From Methanobrevibacter thaueri (lineage in GTDB: Archaea > Methanobacteriota > Methanobacteria > Methanobacteriales > Methanobacteriaceae): a stretch of 38,179 bases of DNA. The notes beneath the pieces were generated by a model. It had not been told where the DNA came from. It was given only the letters and a program-made list of their open reading frames with translations, and ran no database searches. Numbering within the stretch: the stretch's first letter is position 1; every line of letters starts with the position of its first letter. Shown piece by piece: positions 24,045 through 32,531 of the stretch. Made by a program: the position numbers and the translations under genes. The stretch is taken from NCBI GenBank assembly GCA_015062925.1, contig SUTL01000010.1:1-38179 (forward strand). Direction: 5' to 3'.

Positions 24045-26030
24045 TTATCCGTTTTCTTTTAATTTTAAAAGGTTCTCTTTTAATATTTTGTAAATGTTTT
24101 CTGCTCCGATGATTTCTTCATCACTTACATCCCAATCTTTCGGATATAATATGAATGGTTCTGTTTGACTGCCTCCTGCTCCCCCATGACTTCCAATTAG
24201 TTCTTCAAAAGCACAAACTTCGTCTTTTTCACTATCATAAAAACTATTTACCAGTATGTCTGGGGTGTATTTGAATGAACTGTTTCTTTTTAAATGTTGA
24301 ACAATGTTGTCTCCAAATCCTTCTAGAGGATTTTTTCCTTCTATTTCGTTTTTGTCTAGGTAATATGTTCCGTTTTTACCAATAACCATATCTCCGTTTA
24401 TGGAGGATTTAACTAATATGAATCCAATATATGGATTATTTATAATTCCAGGTATTAGTTCCGGGAATAATTTGGTTATTTCTTCGTAGGTTAGTCTGTG
24501 GTGCCATTGGGTTAAATATATCATTGCAAGATTTCCCGAAGCAAGTACGATAACTTCAGAATCACCTAATTCTTCTTCTATTTGTTCTTCTTTTCTTTGT
24601 TTTCTTTTTGAGAATGGAACGAATGATTCTGCATTGTGGTCTTCATTTGAAGACATTTTTGCATACATTTTCATGTCTTTTGGAAGTAGTGATTTAACTA
24701 AATCTTCAAATGATTCTCCGTATCTTTGTTTGAATGTTGCTCCGTTTGTTTGTCCATGATCTGATTGGATAACAAATTGATATTTTCTTGGAATGTATTT
24801 GTTTGTATTTATAAGACGTTTGATTTGTTTATCCATTCCTTTAAGAGCAAACCATGCATCCTCATCCCGAACTCCTGAATGATGTGCTATTTCATCATAT
24901 CCTAAGTATGTGGAGTATGCAACATCAATATCTCCAATCATCATATCTCCAATTAAAGTTGAAGTATTTATTTCTCTCATAAACACATTGGTTCCTGCTC
25001 TTACGGGGATATATGTTATTCCTCTGTTAATACGTGGTTGGATATTTTTAACTTTATGTTTTATTTGAGATATGACTTCTAAAACCATTTCTGCAATGAA
25101 TAATGCAAGTATTCTTGCGAAATTTGTTGGATTTGAATATACAGAATACCATGCTTTGTTATATAATGTTTTTAAGCTTAAAAATTTACTGAAAGTGAAA
25201 ATTACATTATCAGTGTCACCTGAGAATAAATTGGATCTACTTGCTCCATTATCTACTAATAATCCGTCACCATCAGATATTCTTTCTTCAAGGATTTTAA
25301 CATTATTTATACCTGAGCATTGCATCATCTGATTATTATTTTCTTTTTCAATCCATCTGAATGCAGTGATATTTTCATTATTTCCATGCAATATTCCTGC
25401 CTGACTTGCACCAGTTTGTGAGGATAAATCGGTTTCCCATTTTCTAAGAGTATGAGTTTCATTTTCAATTAATGATTTAACTGTGGGCATTATATTTTTA
25501 TCAATAGCTTCTTTTAACACATCATATGCAAGACCATCAATTTCCACTATAATTAATCCCGGATATTCTTTTATTGTTTCTTTTCTTTTTTTTATCGCAT
25601 CATTATAAACTGATCTGTAAAATGAACCTTCATCTTCAATTGTGAGTAATGTTGAAAGTATTGTTGTTATAAATGCTATTGCTAAAGGCAGTAGAATTAT
25701 TGAAGCTCCACTTATTTTAAGACCAAATAATGGGGCGAAAATTTGAAGTATAAGTCCATTTAATATTATTGTTCCCACACCAAAAGTTAAAATGAGGAAA
25801 GGTTGTAATATTTTTGTTAAAATAGGCCATAATAATGCATTAATAATACTTATGAAAATTACAAATAATAAAATATCATCAAAATAGCTTAATTCAACTC
25901 CAAGTCCAATAAAACTAACTAAATATATTCCTAAAATATTGGATATGAATATTATTACACTTCTTTTAAATGAAATTCTAGGAGGCTTTTCAAAATTAAA
26001 TTTTTTTTTTAGATCATCTATAGATTTCAT
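24045..26030 (-). CDS. membrane phosphodiesterase/alkaline phosphatase-fold protein with holin-like N-terminus
   Basis: Residues about 20-130 form four membrane helices resembling the phage holin 4_2 family (ILGIYLVSF, LLFVIFISIINALLWPIL, FLILTFGVGTIILNGLIL). The rest is an alkaline phosphatase-fold domain of the nucleotide pyrophosphatase/phosphodiesterase type: metal Asp in VEIDGLAYD, candidate nucleophile Thr in SSQTGASQ, a YDEIAHHSG metal-binding stretch, QSDHGQT, and a last His in GSHGGAGG. It is likely to hydrolyse phosphodiesters or phosphomonoesters at the membrane; substrate unknown. An upstream ATG at 26066 overlaps the LOG gene; I prefer the ATG at 26030 because GTGA lies just before it and the N-terminus then matches a cytoplasmic start. 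It sits third in the operon 27142-23386. Confidence 0.8.
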   Translation of the reverse strand: MKSIDDLKKKFNFEKPPRISFKRSVIIFISNILGIYLVSFIGLGVELSYFDDILLFVIFISIINALLWPILTKILQPFLILTFGVGTIILNGLILQIFAPLFGLKISGASIILLPLAIAFITTILSTLLTIEDEGSFYRSVYNDAIKKRKETIKEYPGLIIVEIDGLAYDVLKEAIDKNIMPTVKSLIENETHTLRKWETDLSSQTGASQAGILHGNNENITAFRWIEKENNNQMMQCSGINNVKILEERISDGDGLLVDNGASRSNLFSGDTDNVIFTFSKFLSLKTLYNKAWYSVYSNPTNFARILALFIAEMVLEVISQIKHKVKNIQPRINRGITYIPVRAGTNVFMREINTSTLIGDMMIGDIDVAYSTYLGYDEIAHHSGVRDEDAWFALKGMDKQIKRLINTNKYIPRKYQFVIQSDHGQTNGATFKQRYGESFEDLVKSLLPKDMKMYAKMSSNEDHNAESFVPFSKRKQRKEEQIEEELGDSEVIVLASGNLAMIYLTQWHHRLTYEEITKLFPELIPGIINNPYIGFILVKSSINGDMVIGKNGTYYLDKNEIEGKNPLEGFGDNIVQHLKRNSSFKYTPDILVNSFYDSEKDEVCAFEELIGSHGGAGGSQTEPFILYPKDWDVSDEEIIGAENIYKILKENLLKLKENG

Positions 26031-26043
26031 ATTTTTCACATTT

Positions 26044-26568
26044 TTATATATAATTAAATATTTCATCGATTGTATTTGCTACTTTAAATATTTCTTCTTG
26101 TTTATATAAAAAACCTTGTTCATCCATTTCATTAATCATTTTAAGCATTGTATCATAAAAATGATTTATATTGAAAATTATGATGGGTTTATTGTGTTGT
26201 TTTAATTTTTTAAGGGTTAGCACTTCAAAAAATTCATCTAATGTTCCTATTCCTCCTGGTGAAATTATGAATGCATCTGATTTTTCTAGAAATTTTTCTT
26301 TTCTCATATTCATTGAATCCACATAAATAAATTCACTGCATTTTTCACATAATGGTTCAAATTCACTTATCCATTTTGGTGCAATACCTATGGAGGCCCC
26401 GTTATTATCATGAACTCCTTTTGCACAAGCTCCCATTATCCCAGTGTTTCCACCTCCAAAAACAAGGATATGATTTCTTTTTGCAAGTTCGCATCCTAGT
26501 TTATAAGTTTCATTGATGTAAATTTCACTGATTTTTCTACTTCCAGATCCATATAAACAAATATTCAT
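26044..26568 (-). CDS. LOG-family nucleoside 5'-monophosphate phosphoribohydrolase-like protein
   Basis: The 174-residue protein has a Rossmann-like fold with GGGNTGIMG (38-46), MRKEKF (88-93) and the LOG signature PGGIGTLDE (104-112), the motifs of proteins once annotated as lysine decarboxylases. Family members cleave the N-glycosidic bond of (modified) adenosine monophosphate. An in-frame extension to 26724 would overlap the upstream gene by more than 130 bases and adds no family sequence; GAGGGAT just before the ATG at 26568 fixes the start. It is the second gene of the operon, between UPF0305 and the membrane phosphodiesterase. Confidence 0.85.
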   Translation of the reverse strand: MNICLYGSGSRKISEIYINETYKLGCELAKRNHILVFGGGNTGIMGACAKGVHDNNGASIGIAPKWISEFEPLCEKCSEFIYVDSMNMRKEKFLEKSDAFIISPGGIGTLDEFFEVLTLKKLKQHNKPIIIFNINHFYDTMLKMINEMDEQGFLYKQEEIFKVANTIDEIFNYI

Positions 26569-26587
26569 TAATTTAATCCCTCTCATT

Positions 26588-27142
26588 TCAAATGTCAGGT
26601 GTTTGTTCGGCAAGACATAAATTGCAGATTGCATTAATATTGTCTTTCTGATTTTCTTTAACCGGACAATAAAATATTCCATTTTTTTCTTCAACGGATA
26701 AATTTCCTGGAAATTCACTTCCAACTGGATGTATTGGTTCTTCTAAAATGAATGTAGTGTATAGGGCAGTTATAACATAAATTAATGGAAATTTATCTTC
26801 TTCATCATCATCAGCGAGTCTTTCTTTTTCAAAAGTTCTTTTAAGCATGGGAAATGATTCGTCGAATGCAATTTTATCAATAGGTTTGTTTATATAATAA
26901 TCATTTTCTTTTACTTCTTTCATGCGCATTAAAAAATATTTAATATATATTTTTAAGAATTTTTCACGATATTGAGTTTGAACAAACTCTCCATCTTTTC
27001 TCATACGCACTGAAGCCATCATTAAATCCTGAACTGATATGATACGAGCATATTTTTTAAGTATTTTCATTAGCTCTTCTGTTGTAACCTGAGAATTTGA
27101 GGATAAATCTTTAAGTTCAACTAGTATATCTTCAGTTTTCAT
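26588..27142 (-). CDS. UPF0305/DUF2115 family protein
   Basis: This 184-residue protein ends with a motif like that of archaeal UPF0305 proteins: GIFYCPVKENQKDNINAIC followed by NLC, where three cysteines could bind a metal. The N-terminal two thirds are helical with many charged residues. The function of the family is unknown. It is the first gene of the four-gene minus-strand operon, with no Shine-Dalgarno before its ATG, which suggests a leaderless or near-leaderless transcript. It diverges from the gene at 27210. Confidence 0.75.
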   Translation of the reverse strand: MKTEDILVELKDLSSNSQVTTEELMKILKKYARIISVQDLMMASVRMRKDGEFVQTQYREKFLKIYIKYFLMRMKEVKENDYYINKPIDKIAFDESFPMLKRTFEKERLADDDEEDKFPLIYVITALYTTFILEEPIHPVGSEFPGNLSVEEKNGIFYCPVKENQKDNINAICNLCLAEQTPDI

Positions 27143-27209
27143 ATTTTTTATTATAATCTTTATAGTTAATAAAAACTATTAATAATGATAAATAATGTAA
27201 CTTATAATT

Positions 27210-27854
27210 ATGGTTGATGAGTATATTGAAATTTCAAAAAAAGATATTGAAGACATTGCAAAAGCATTAAAAGTTAATGCGGATTATAAATTAAAAAATA
27301 CTAAGTTTGACATTAATTCTTTCCAAAAAAATCAGGATATTATTATCATTCAATATGTTGCTGATATAGAAAATGAATTGGTTTTCAAAACCAAAGAAGA
27401 AGAAGGTAAATATTATATTTCAAACACTTTTAACATATTCCAGGATAATATTTTAAACGGTAATGTTTCAAGGGATGTTTTCCAATCTGTTAATGATTAT
27501 TTCTGGAGGGTTATTGAAAATCCTGATGATGATTTTACTGATGAGCAAGAAGATATGATTAATTTTTTACTTTTAACTGAAGAATATGATGAAGATCAAT
27601 TAAAAAATGATTTAAATCCTGTAAAAATCCGTCAGGATTATAATGATGATTATGATAAAATTTACTCTGATGAATCATTAAATCGTGTTGAGAAAAGTTT
27701 AGCTTTAAAAGAATTGGTTCACATGGCAATTTGTCAGGTTGTTAATGATTTGGATTTGTTTTTCACAAGACCTTCTAATTTAACTCCTGAAGAAAATGCT
27801 GAGAAAAATAAACAAGAGGCAAAATCATTGCAAAATGAATTGCAATTATCATAA
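27210..27854 (+). CDS. hypothetical acidic protein
   Basis: A 214-residue, highly acidic soluble protein (DDDFTDEQEDM, DYNDDYDKIYSDE) with no family that I recognise. It begins with a helix (SKKDIEDIAKALKV), continues with beta strands (DIIIIQYVADIENELVFKTK) and ends with a Lys/Glu-rich helix. No cysteine motif beyond a single Cys, no membrane segment. No ribosome binding site precedes the ATG. It may be linked to the winged-helix gene that starts 52 bases later. Confidence 0.65.
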   Translation: MVDEYIEISKKDIEDIAKALKVNADYKLKNTKFDINSFQKNQDIIIIQYVADIENELVFKTKEEEGKYYISNTFNIFQDNILNGNVSRDVFQSVNDYFWRVIENPDDDFTDEQEDMINFLLLTEEYDEDQLKNDLNPVKIRQDYNDDYDKIYSDESLNRVEKSLALKELVHMAICQVVNDLDLFFTRPSNLTPEENAEKNKQEAKSLQNELQLS

Positions 27855-27905
27855 TTATTAAATAATATATATGATATATGTAATAATTAGAAATTGTTGA
27901 TATTT

Positions 27906-28373
27906 ATGATTACTATTACTCGTAATGAAGAAGTTGTTTTAAATCAAATTAAAATATTCAATATTGAATATTCAGAGGGTATTCCTGTTAGTGTGCTTAA
28001 AAAAGACCTTGGATTTCATGAATATGATTTGGTTCAAATTCTTGAGGAACTTCAGGATAAGGATTTGGTTATTTTTAAGGATAATAAAGTTAGTTTATCA
28101 GAAAGTAATCTTGAAATCAACACAGTTAATTCTAAAAAGGATGTTGAAGAGTTAGAGTTAAATCAGAAAGAAAAAGATTCCTATGAGTTGATTAAAGAGT
28201 TGGTTGATGATAAGAATCTTATTTCCAAGTATATTTTGGAAGGACATTTATTGTATGGTGATTTGAAACTTACTAATTTTAGAATGTATCATATTATTTT
28301 ATCTCTTCAGAATAAAGGTATTTTAAAACCTATTGTTCATGATGATGGGGAGTATTATCTTTTAATTGAATAA
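27906..28373 (+). CDS. double winged-helix protein
   Basis: The 155 residues appear to contain two winged-helix units: about 5-60 (NQIKIFNIEYSEGIPVSVLK, then a helix EYDLVQILEELQDKDLVIF and a wing) and about 90-155 (SYELIKELVDDKNL, FRMYHIILSLQNKGILKPI, and a wing GEYYLLI), joined by a charged linker. This suggests a DNA- or RNA-binding regulator, though no specific family is recognised. The ATG at 27906 is preferred to the in-frame TTG codons at 27894 and 27897 because GTTGAT lies just before it, although the site is weak. It lies just upstream of nikR. Confidence 0.6.
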   Translation: MITITRNEEVVLNQIKIFNIEYSEGIPVSVLKKDLGFHEYDLVQILEELQDKDLVIFKDNKVSLSESNLEINTVNSKKDVEELELNQKEKDSYELIKELVDDKNLISKYILEGHLLYGDLKLTNFRMYHIILSLQNKGILKPIVHDDGEYYLLIE

Positions 28374-28399
28374 TATCTTTTACATTAATTTTAATATTC

Positions 28400-28457
28400 A
28401 AGTATTAATATTTTCTAATTTAATCATAATATTTATATACTCATAAAAATAATACTT
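28400..28457. promoter_or_regulatory. nikR promoter with flanking inverted repeat
   Basis: A TATA box ATTTATATAC lies at 28431-28440. It is flanked by AAGTATTA (28400-28407) and its exact reverse complement TAATACTT (28450-28457), 42 bases apart. NikR binds as a tetramer to spaced half-sites, so this may be an autoregulatory operator. That is inference; the spacing is longer than in the E. coli nik operator. Confidence 0.4.
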
Positions 28458-28489
28458 ATTAATAATAATTGACGTTGATGTGTATAATT

Positions 28490-28939
28490 ATGATGAGAAT
28501 AAGTATGTCATTACCTAAAAAATTATTATCTGACTTTGATGAAGTATTAAAAGAAAGAGGATACCAATCTCGTTCAAAAGGAATTCGTGATGCACTTCAA
28601 GATTATATAGTAAGATATCAATGGATGAATTCCATGGAAGGAGAAAGAATAGGTATTGTAACGATTATCTACGACCACCACTACACCGGAGTCATGGAAA
28701 ACCTTGCAGAAATACAACACAGTTTCAGAAACGAAATCAATACAAGTATGCACATACACATGACAGACAAATACTGTATGGAAATAGTTGTAGTGAACGG
28801 AGATATAGCTCAAATCCGTGAATTAACAGAAAAAATCATGAGATTAAAAGGTGTAGAACACGTAAAACTCACAAGTACAGCAAACGGAGAAGATTTTAAA
28901 GAACCAGGTCACTCCCATGACCATGGACACATCCACTAA
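28490..28939 (+). CDS. nikR: nickel-responsive transcriptional regulator NikR
   Basis: NikR has an N-terminal ribbon-helix-helix DNA-binding part (MMRISMSLPKKLLSDF, then RGYQSRSKGIRDAL) and a C-terminal ACT-like nickel domain. The four high-affinity nickel ligands of the family are visible as His 77, His 88, His 90 and Cys 96 in QH, MHIHM and YCMEI. The protein ends in an extra His-rich tail (GHSHDHGHIH) that could bind further nickel. I chose the ATG at 28490 because it gives the usual family N-terminus; in-frame starts at 28469 and 28478 add residues outside the fold. Nickel supply matters here because methanogen hydrogenases and coenzyme F430 need it, and a nickel-hydrogenase protease gene lies two genes downstream. 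Confidence 0.93.
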   Translation: MMRISMSLPKKLLSDFDEVLKERGYQSRSKGIRDALQDYIVRYQWMNSMEGERIGIVTIIYDHHYTGVMENLAEIQHSFRNEINTSMHIHMTDKYCMEIVVVNGDIAQIRELTEKIMRLKGVEHVKLTSTANGEDFKEPGHSHDHGHIH

Positions 28940-28953
28940 AATCATCCTCCCAA

Positions 28954-28962
28954 TTTTTTTTT
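28954..28962 (+). terminator. T9 tract after nikR
   Basis: A T9 run 15 bases after the nikR stop is a likely archaeal terminator. It lies inside the frame that would extend the methyltransferase upstream, which argues for the later start of that gene. Confidence 0.5.
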
Positions 28963-28976
28963 ATTTAATTTTAACA

Positions 28977-29744
28977 ATGAAATTCAAAACCACCCCATAC
29001 CATCATAACCTATTAAAAGACAACGACAGGTTAGCAGTATTCTATGAAGCCATCAAAGAATATGATGGTGAAAACAAACTCGCATACGATTTAGGATGTG
29101 GAAGCGGAATTCTATCCTATTTTTTAACCTCAAAATTTAAAGAAATCATATCACTTGAAATCAATGAAAAAACATATAAATGTGCCTGTGAAAACCTGAA
29201 AAAATTTAACAACATCCAAATTATCCATTCAGACATTCTAAAATATAAATTTCAAAAAAAAGCCGATCTAATAATATGTGAAATGTTAGATACGGCACTG
29301 ATTGATGAAGAAGAAATACCAGTTCTAAATTATGCAAAAAAATTCCTAAAAAAAGATGGAAAAATCATACCCGAAGGAGTTATTAACACCATACAATTAG
29401 TAAATCTTGAAAAACACCACCTCCACTGGGATGAAAATGCCAATTATCAAAAACTCTCAAAAGAAACAGTTTACTCTGAAATTAATTTCCTAGATGATAT
29501 TAATCCAAAAGTTTCATTAAAACTATCCTTAAAAGCTGAAAAAAACGCAATATTAAATGGATTGAAAATCACAACCTACACTAAACTTAATAAAAATATA
29601 ATTGCAGGACCATTACCCATGTTAAACCCACCATTACTAATACCATTGGATGAAAAACACATAAAAATAAATGAATTTATAAATGTTGAAATAGAATATA
29701 TTATGGGAAATGGGATTGAAAGTATAAAAACTAAATATATATAA
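28977..29744 (+). CDS. PRMT-like SAM-dependent methyltransferase
   Basis: The class I methyltransferase fold is shown by motif I DLGCGSG (38-44), the acidic residue E61 at the end of strand 2 (SLEIN), and an SDIL segment near 85-88. After strand 4 comes CEMLDTALIDEE (101-112), which resembles the double-E loop of protein arginine methyltransferases. The C-terminal half is beta-rich, as in PRMTs. It may therefore methylate a protein or a small guanidino compound; the target is not visible. An upstream ATG at 28917 overlaps nikR and its terminator, so 28977 is preferred although it lacks a clear ribosome binding site. The hydrogenase protease gene starts 11 bases after its stop and uses a Shine-Dalgarno that overlaps the stop. 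Confidence 0.75.
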   Translation: MKFKTTPYHHNLLKDNDRLAVFYEAIKEYDGENKLAYDLGCGSGILSYFLTSKFKEIISLEINEKTYKCACENLKKFNNIQIIHSDILKYKFQKKADLIICEMLDTALIDEEEIPVLNYAKKFLKKDGKIIPEGVINTIQLVNLEKHHLHWDENANYQKLSKETVYSEINFLDDINPKVSLKLSLKAEKNAILNGLKITTYTKLNKNIIAGPLPMLNPPLLIPLDEKHIKINEFINVEIEYIMGNGIESIKTKYI

Positions 29745-29755
29745 GGTGAAATTAT

Positions 29756-30238
29756 ATGAATTTCAAATCTCAATTAAATAATTTTCTCAAAAATTACAAT
29801 AAATTAATAATACTGGGCGTAGGTAATGAGCTAAAAACTGATGATGGTGTAGGACCATTCATTATAAAAAAGCTAAAAGAAGAAAACATTGAAAATGAAA
29901 AATTAATATTCATTAACGCTGAAACAGTTCCAGAAAATTTCACCGGAAAAATCAGAAAAGAAAACCCTACTCATTTAATAATAATTGACGCATGTTTAAT
30001 GAATTCAAAACCTGGAAATATGCAAATAGTAAACAAAAAAGACTTTGCAAACATAGGGATTTCAACTCATTCAATGTCACTATCTTTCTTTGTAAAATAC
30101 CTTGAAAAAGACACAGATTTTAAAATAACATTTGTTGGAATTGAACCAGAAACAATGAACTGGGGAGATGAACCAACAGTTAATGTTAAAAAAACAGCTC
30201 AGGAATTTATAAGTATATTAAAGGAAATTTTATCATGA
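29756..30238 (+). CDS. nickel-iron hydrogenase maturation protease (HycI/HybD family)
   Basis: The 160-residue protein begins with the family motif GVGNELKTDDGVG (21-33). The three nickel-contact residues of this endopeptidase family are recognisable as Glu 25, Asp 78 (IIIDAC) and His 105 (STHSMSLS). The enzyme removes a C-terminal peptide from the large subunit of a [NiFe] hydrogenase after nickel is inserted. Which methanogen hydrogenase (F420-reducing, Mvh or membrane-bound) is its substrate cannot be told. Shine-Dalgarno AAGGTGA at 29743-29749 fixes the start; its stop overlaps the ATG of the ATP-grasp gene (ATGA at 30235-30238), so the genes are translationally coupled. Confidence 0.88.
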   Translation: MNFKSQLNNFLKNYNKLIILGVGNELKTDDGVGPFIIKKLKEENIENEKLIFINAETVPENFTGKIRKENPTHLIIIDACLMNSKPGNMQIVNKKDFANIGISTHSMSLSFFVKYLEKDTDFKITFVGIEPETMNWGDEPTVNVKKTAQEFISILKEILS

Positions 30239-31329
30239 AAATTTTATTTATCGGTTCAAGATTATATGATGATTTAGATTGGTATGTGAGATCTAAAGGT
30301 ATAGAAAGTATTTTAACAGAATCTAATGAGGAAGCAATTAACCTGGATTTACCAGATCAGGTGTTCATTGTCCCCCGTGGAATGGAAGGTCCGAAAAACG
30401 TTGCATTAATGCAGAATGTTGATGCAATAATACCCTTAATAGGAATTGACCCTCCATTAATAGATGTAGCATACATGAAAGAAGAAATAGAAAAAGAACA
30501 TTCAATACCAGTTATTGCAGCGGGAGTAAGGGCCGTGGAATTAACTTCCAATAAAATTAAAACAAAAGAATTCTACTCACAAATCAACGTTGCAACACCC
30601 CAATATCAAATTTTAAACTCTCCAGATGAATTAACATTAGATTTCCCAGTTGTTCTAAAACAAGGTGAAGGACAAGGTGGAAAAGATATTAAAGTAGCCA
30701 AATCAATTGAAGATGTTAAAGATTACTTTAAAGAATTTAACCAGGCATTATGTGAAGAATTCATTGAAGGATCTGAAATTTCAATAGAAGTATTAGGTTT
30801 TAACGGAGAATATGTTGCTCTTCCACCAATATATAAAGGTGAAACTACTCTAGAAGGAACACATCCATTAAATAAAGTTAAAACAGGGCCATGTATGGTT
30901 GATGGATTAGATAATAATCTAGTTCAACATGTTGCATATAAAGTGGCTAAAAACCTAAACTCAGATGGTATTTTTGAAATGGATTTCATGTACTCACATG
31001 AAAAAAATCAGTTATATGCAATTGAAGTTAACACAAGACCTAATGGTACAAGATATTTAACAACAGCAACATGTGGTGTGAATTCATTATATGAACTTGT
31101 AAACATGGCATTAGGTGAATTTAGCCTCTCCAATATTTCAGATAAACTTGAATATTATTATTCCACAGAAATTCCTATAGGTAATTATTCAGGTCCTGCT
31201 TTAAATGAACCTGTGAAATCATTTGAAGTTAATGATTTCGTTGTACATGGTCCCCAAGGTTATCAAAGAGTAACTGCAAGGGCAAAATCAAAAGAAGACC
31301 TTGATAAACTTGTTGATAAAATAATATAA
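30235..31329 (+). CDS. ATP-grasp protein, carbamoyl-phosphate synthase-like
   Basis: This 364-residue protein has a Rossmann-like N-terminus, then an ATP-grasp domain: the phosphate-binding FPVVLKQGEGQGGKDIKVA (about 137-155), CEEFIEGSEIS (about 174-184) and metal-binding IFEMDFMY...AIEVNTRPNG (about 243-267). The fold is that of the large-subunit half of carbamoyl-phosphate synthase and of amino-acid ligases such as PylC. ATP-grasp enzymes of this type form an amide or similar bond through an acyl phosphate. Proposed pseudomurein gene clusters of Methanobacteriales contain a CPS-like ATP-grasp gene beside MraY- and Mur-type genes, as here, so a role in precursor peptide synthesis is a reasonable inference. 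Its ATGA overlap with the hydrogenase protease stop is unexpected for that role. Confidence 0.8.
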   Translation: MKILFIGSRLYDDLDWYVRSKGIESILTESNEEAINLDLPDQVFIVPRGMEGPKNVALMQNVDAIIPLIGIDPPLIDVAYMKEEIEKEHSIPVIAAGVRAVELTSNKIKTKEFYSQINVATPQYQILNSPDELTLDFPVVLKQGEGQGGKDIKVAKSIEDVKDYFKEFNQALCEEFIEGSEISIEVLGFNGEYVALPPIYKGETTLEGTHPLNKVKTGPCMVDGLDNNLVQHVAYKVAKNLNSDGIFEMDFMYSHEKNQLYAIEVNTRPNGTRYLTTATCGVNSLYELVNMALGEFSLSNISDKLEYYYSTEIPIGNYSGPALNEPVKSFEVNDFVVHGPQGYQRVTARAKSKEDLDKLVDKII

Positions 31330-31441
31330 TATTAATTTAAATTTCCCCATATCTGTAAATTTGTTAGTTATTAATCTATTAATATAAATACTATTAGAAA
31401 CATACATTATACTAATATAAAATATTAATAAATAGTGTGGT

Positions 31442-32515
31442 ATGATGAATAATACAGATATGTTAATTCTTTTTTTAATGACATTATGTGCTACAATATT
31501 CTTCACATGGTATGTTAAAAGAATATTGATAAAAGCAAGGATTGCTGATAATCCCATAGTTAGTGAACATAGACATAAAAGCGGTACTCCTACAATGGGG
31601 GGTATTGCATTTTTATTTGTAATTTCTTTAGTAATTTCACAATTCTATGACAGTACTCCAATTGTAATATTGTCATTTATCATGCTCGCAGGTGGAATTG
31701 TAGGTTTACTTGATGATTTAATAGGATTAAAAGTTAAAGAAATACAGAAAATCGTTGTAAACAAAACTAATGAAGTAATAACTCTTGGAAGATTAAAAGT
31801 TCAACCATCAGAAGAAGTTCGTGTTGCAACTCCAAAAGCAAAAGCTGAAATAGATGATTTAATAAAACAAGATAAAGTGGAAGTAGTTGGTGAAGTACCA
31901 ATAAAAACCGAACCTGGAGAATGGGAGAAAATAATCTGCCAAGTACTTTTAGGATTATTCCTAGGATTAACATGTGCTGTAGATACATTAGGAGGATATT
32001 ACTTAGGAGTATTATCAATACCAATCGTTATAGTTGCTATTCTCGGATGTATAAATGCAGTTAACCTAATTGATGGTATGGATGGTCTTGCAGCAGGAAT
32101 AATAGCAATAGCATCAACAGCATGCTGTATCTACGCATACTTATTTGAAACAACAGCAATAATGCCTCCATTTTTAATTCTAACAGGATTATGTTTAGGA
32201 TTTTTAGTATTTAACAAACACCCAGCATCAATATTCATGGGAGATACAGGATCATTCGTATTAGGAACAGGTTATGCAGCTGCAGTTTTAATATGTGACA
32301 TACCATACTTTGGAGTTTTAGCATTAGCAGTTCCAATTATTTCAGTAATTGTCAGTTTACTTCATAGAGCACATATTATTAAATTACCAGTAGAACCTTT
32401 ACATCATACATTAAACCATTATGGAATGTCCGAAGTTAAAATAGTTTTAACATATTGGGGATTCACAGCATTATTCTGTGCTATAGGAATACTTGCAAAA
32501 ATGTACATATTCTAA
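31442..32515 (+). CDS. MraY-like phospho-sugar transferase, pseudomurein pathway
   Basis: The 357-residue membrane protein belongs to the polyprenyl-phosphate N-acetylhexosamine-1-phosphate transferase family and looks closest to MraY: HKSGTPTMGG (45-54), the Asp pair LLDDLIGL (89-96), NAVNLIDGMDGLAAG (205-219), FMGDTGS (265-271) and a PLHH (319-322) like the His motif of MraY. About ten membrane helices are predicted. It should transfer a sugar-peptide phosphate from UDP to the lipid carrier. Between residues about 95 and 160, after the Asp pair, there is a charged cytoplasmic loop of about 65 residues that is far longer than in bacterial MraY. ATGs occur at 31442 and 31445. The Mur ligase follows 16 bases later. 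Confidence 0.88.
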   Translation: MMNNTDMLILFLMTLCATIFFTWYVKRILIKARIADNPIVSEHRHKSGTPTMGGIAFLFVISLVISQFYDSTPIVILSFIMLAGGIVGLLDDLIGLKVKEIQKIVVNKTNEVITLGRLKVQPSEEVRVATPKAKAEIDDLIKQDKVEVVGEVPIKTEPGEWEKIICQVLLGLFLGLTCAVDTLGGYYLGVLSIPIVIVAILGCINAVNLIDGMDGLAAGIIAIASTACCIYAYLFETTAIMPPFLILTGLCLGFLVFNKHPASIFMGDTGSFVLGTGYAAAVLICDIPYFGVLALAVPIISVIVSLLHRAHIIKLPVEPLHHTLNHYGMSEVKIVLTYWGFTALFCAIGILAKMYIF

Positions 32516-32531
32516 AATATGGTGATTTGTA

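Noticed and set aside
26569-26724. N-terminal extension of the LOG-like protein
   Set aside because: It overlaps the UPF0305 gene in another frame, adds no family sequence, and a Shine-Dalgarno site marks the ATG at 26568.
28917-28976. Upstream start of the methyltransferase
   Set aside because: It would overlap nikR and encode the T-tract terminator as Phe/Leu; the fold begins after 28977.
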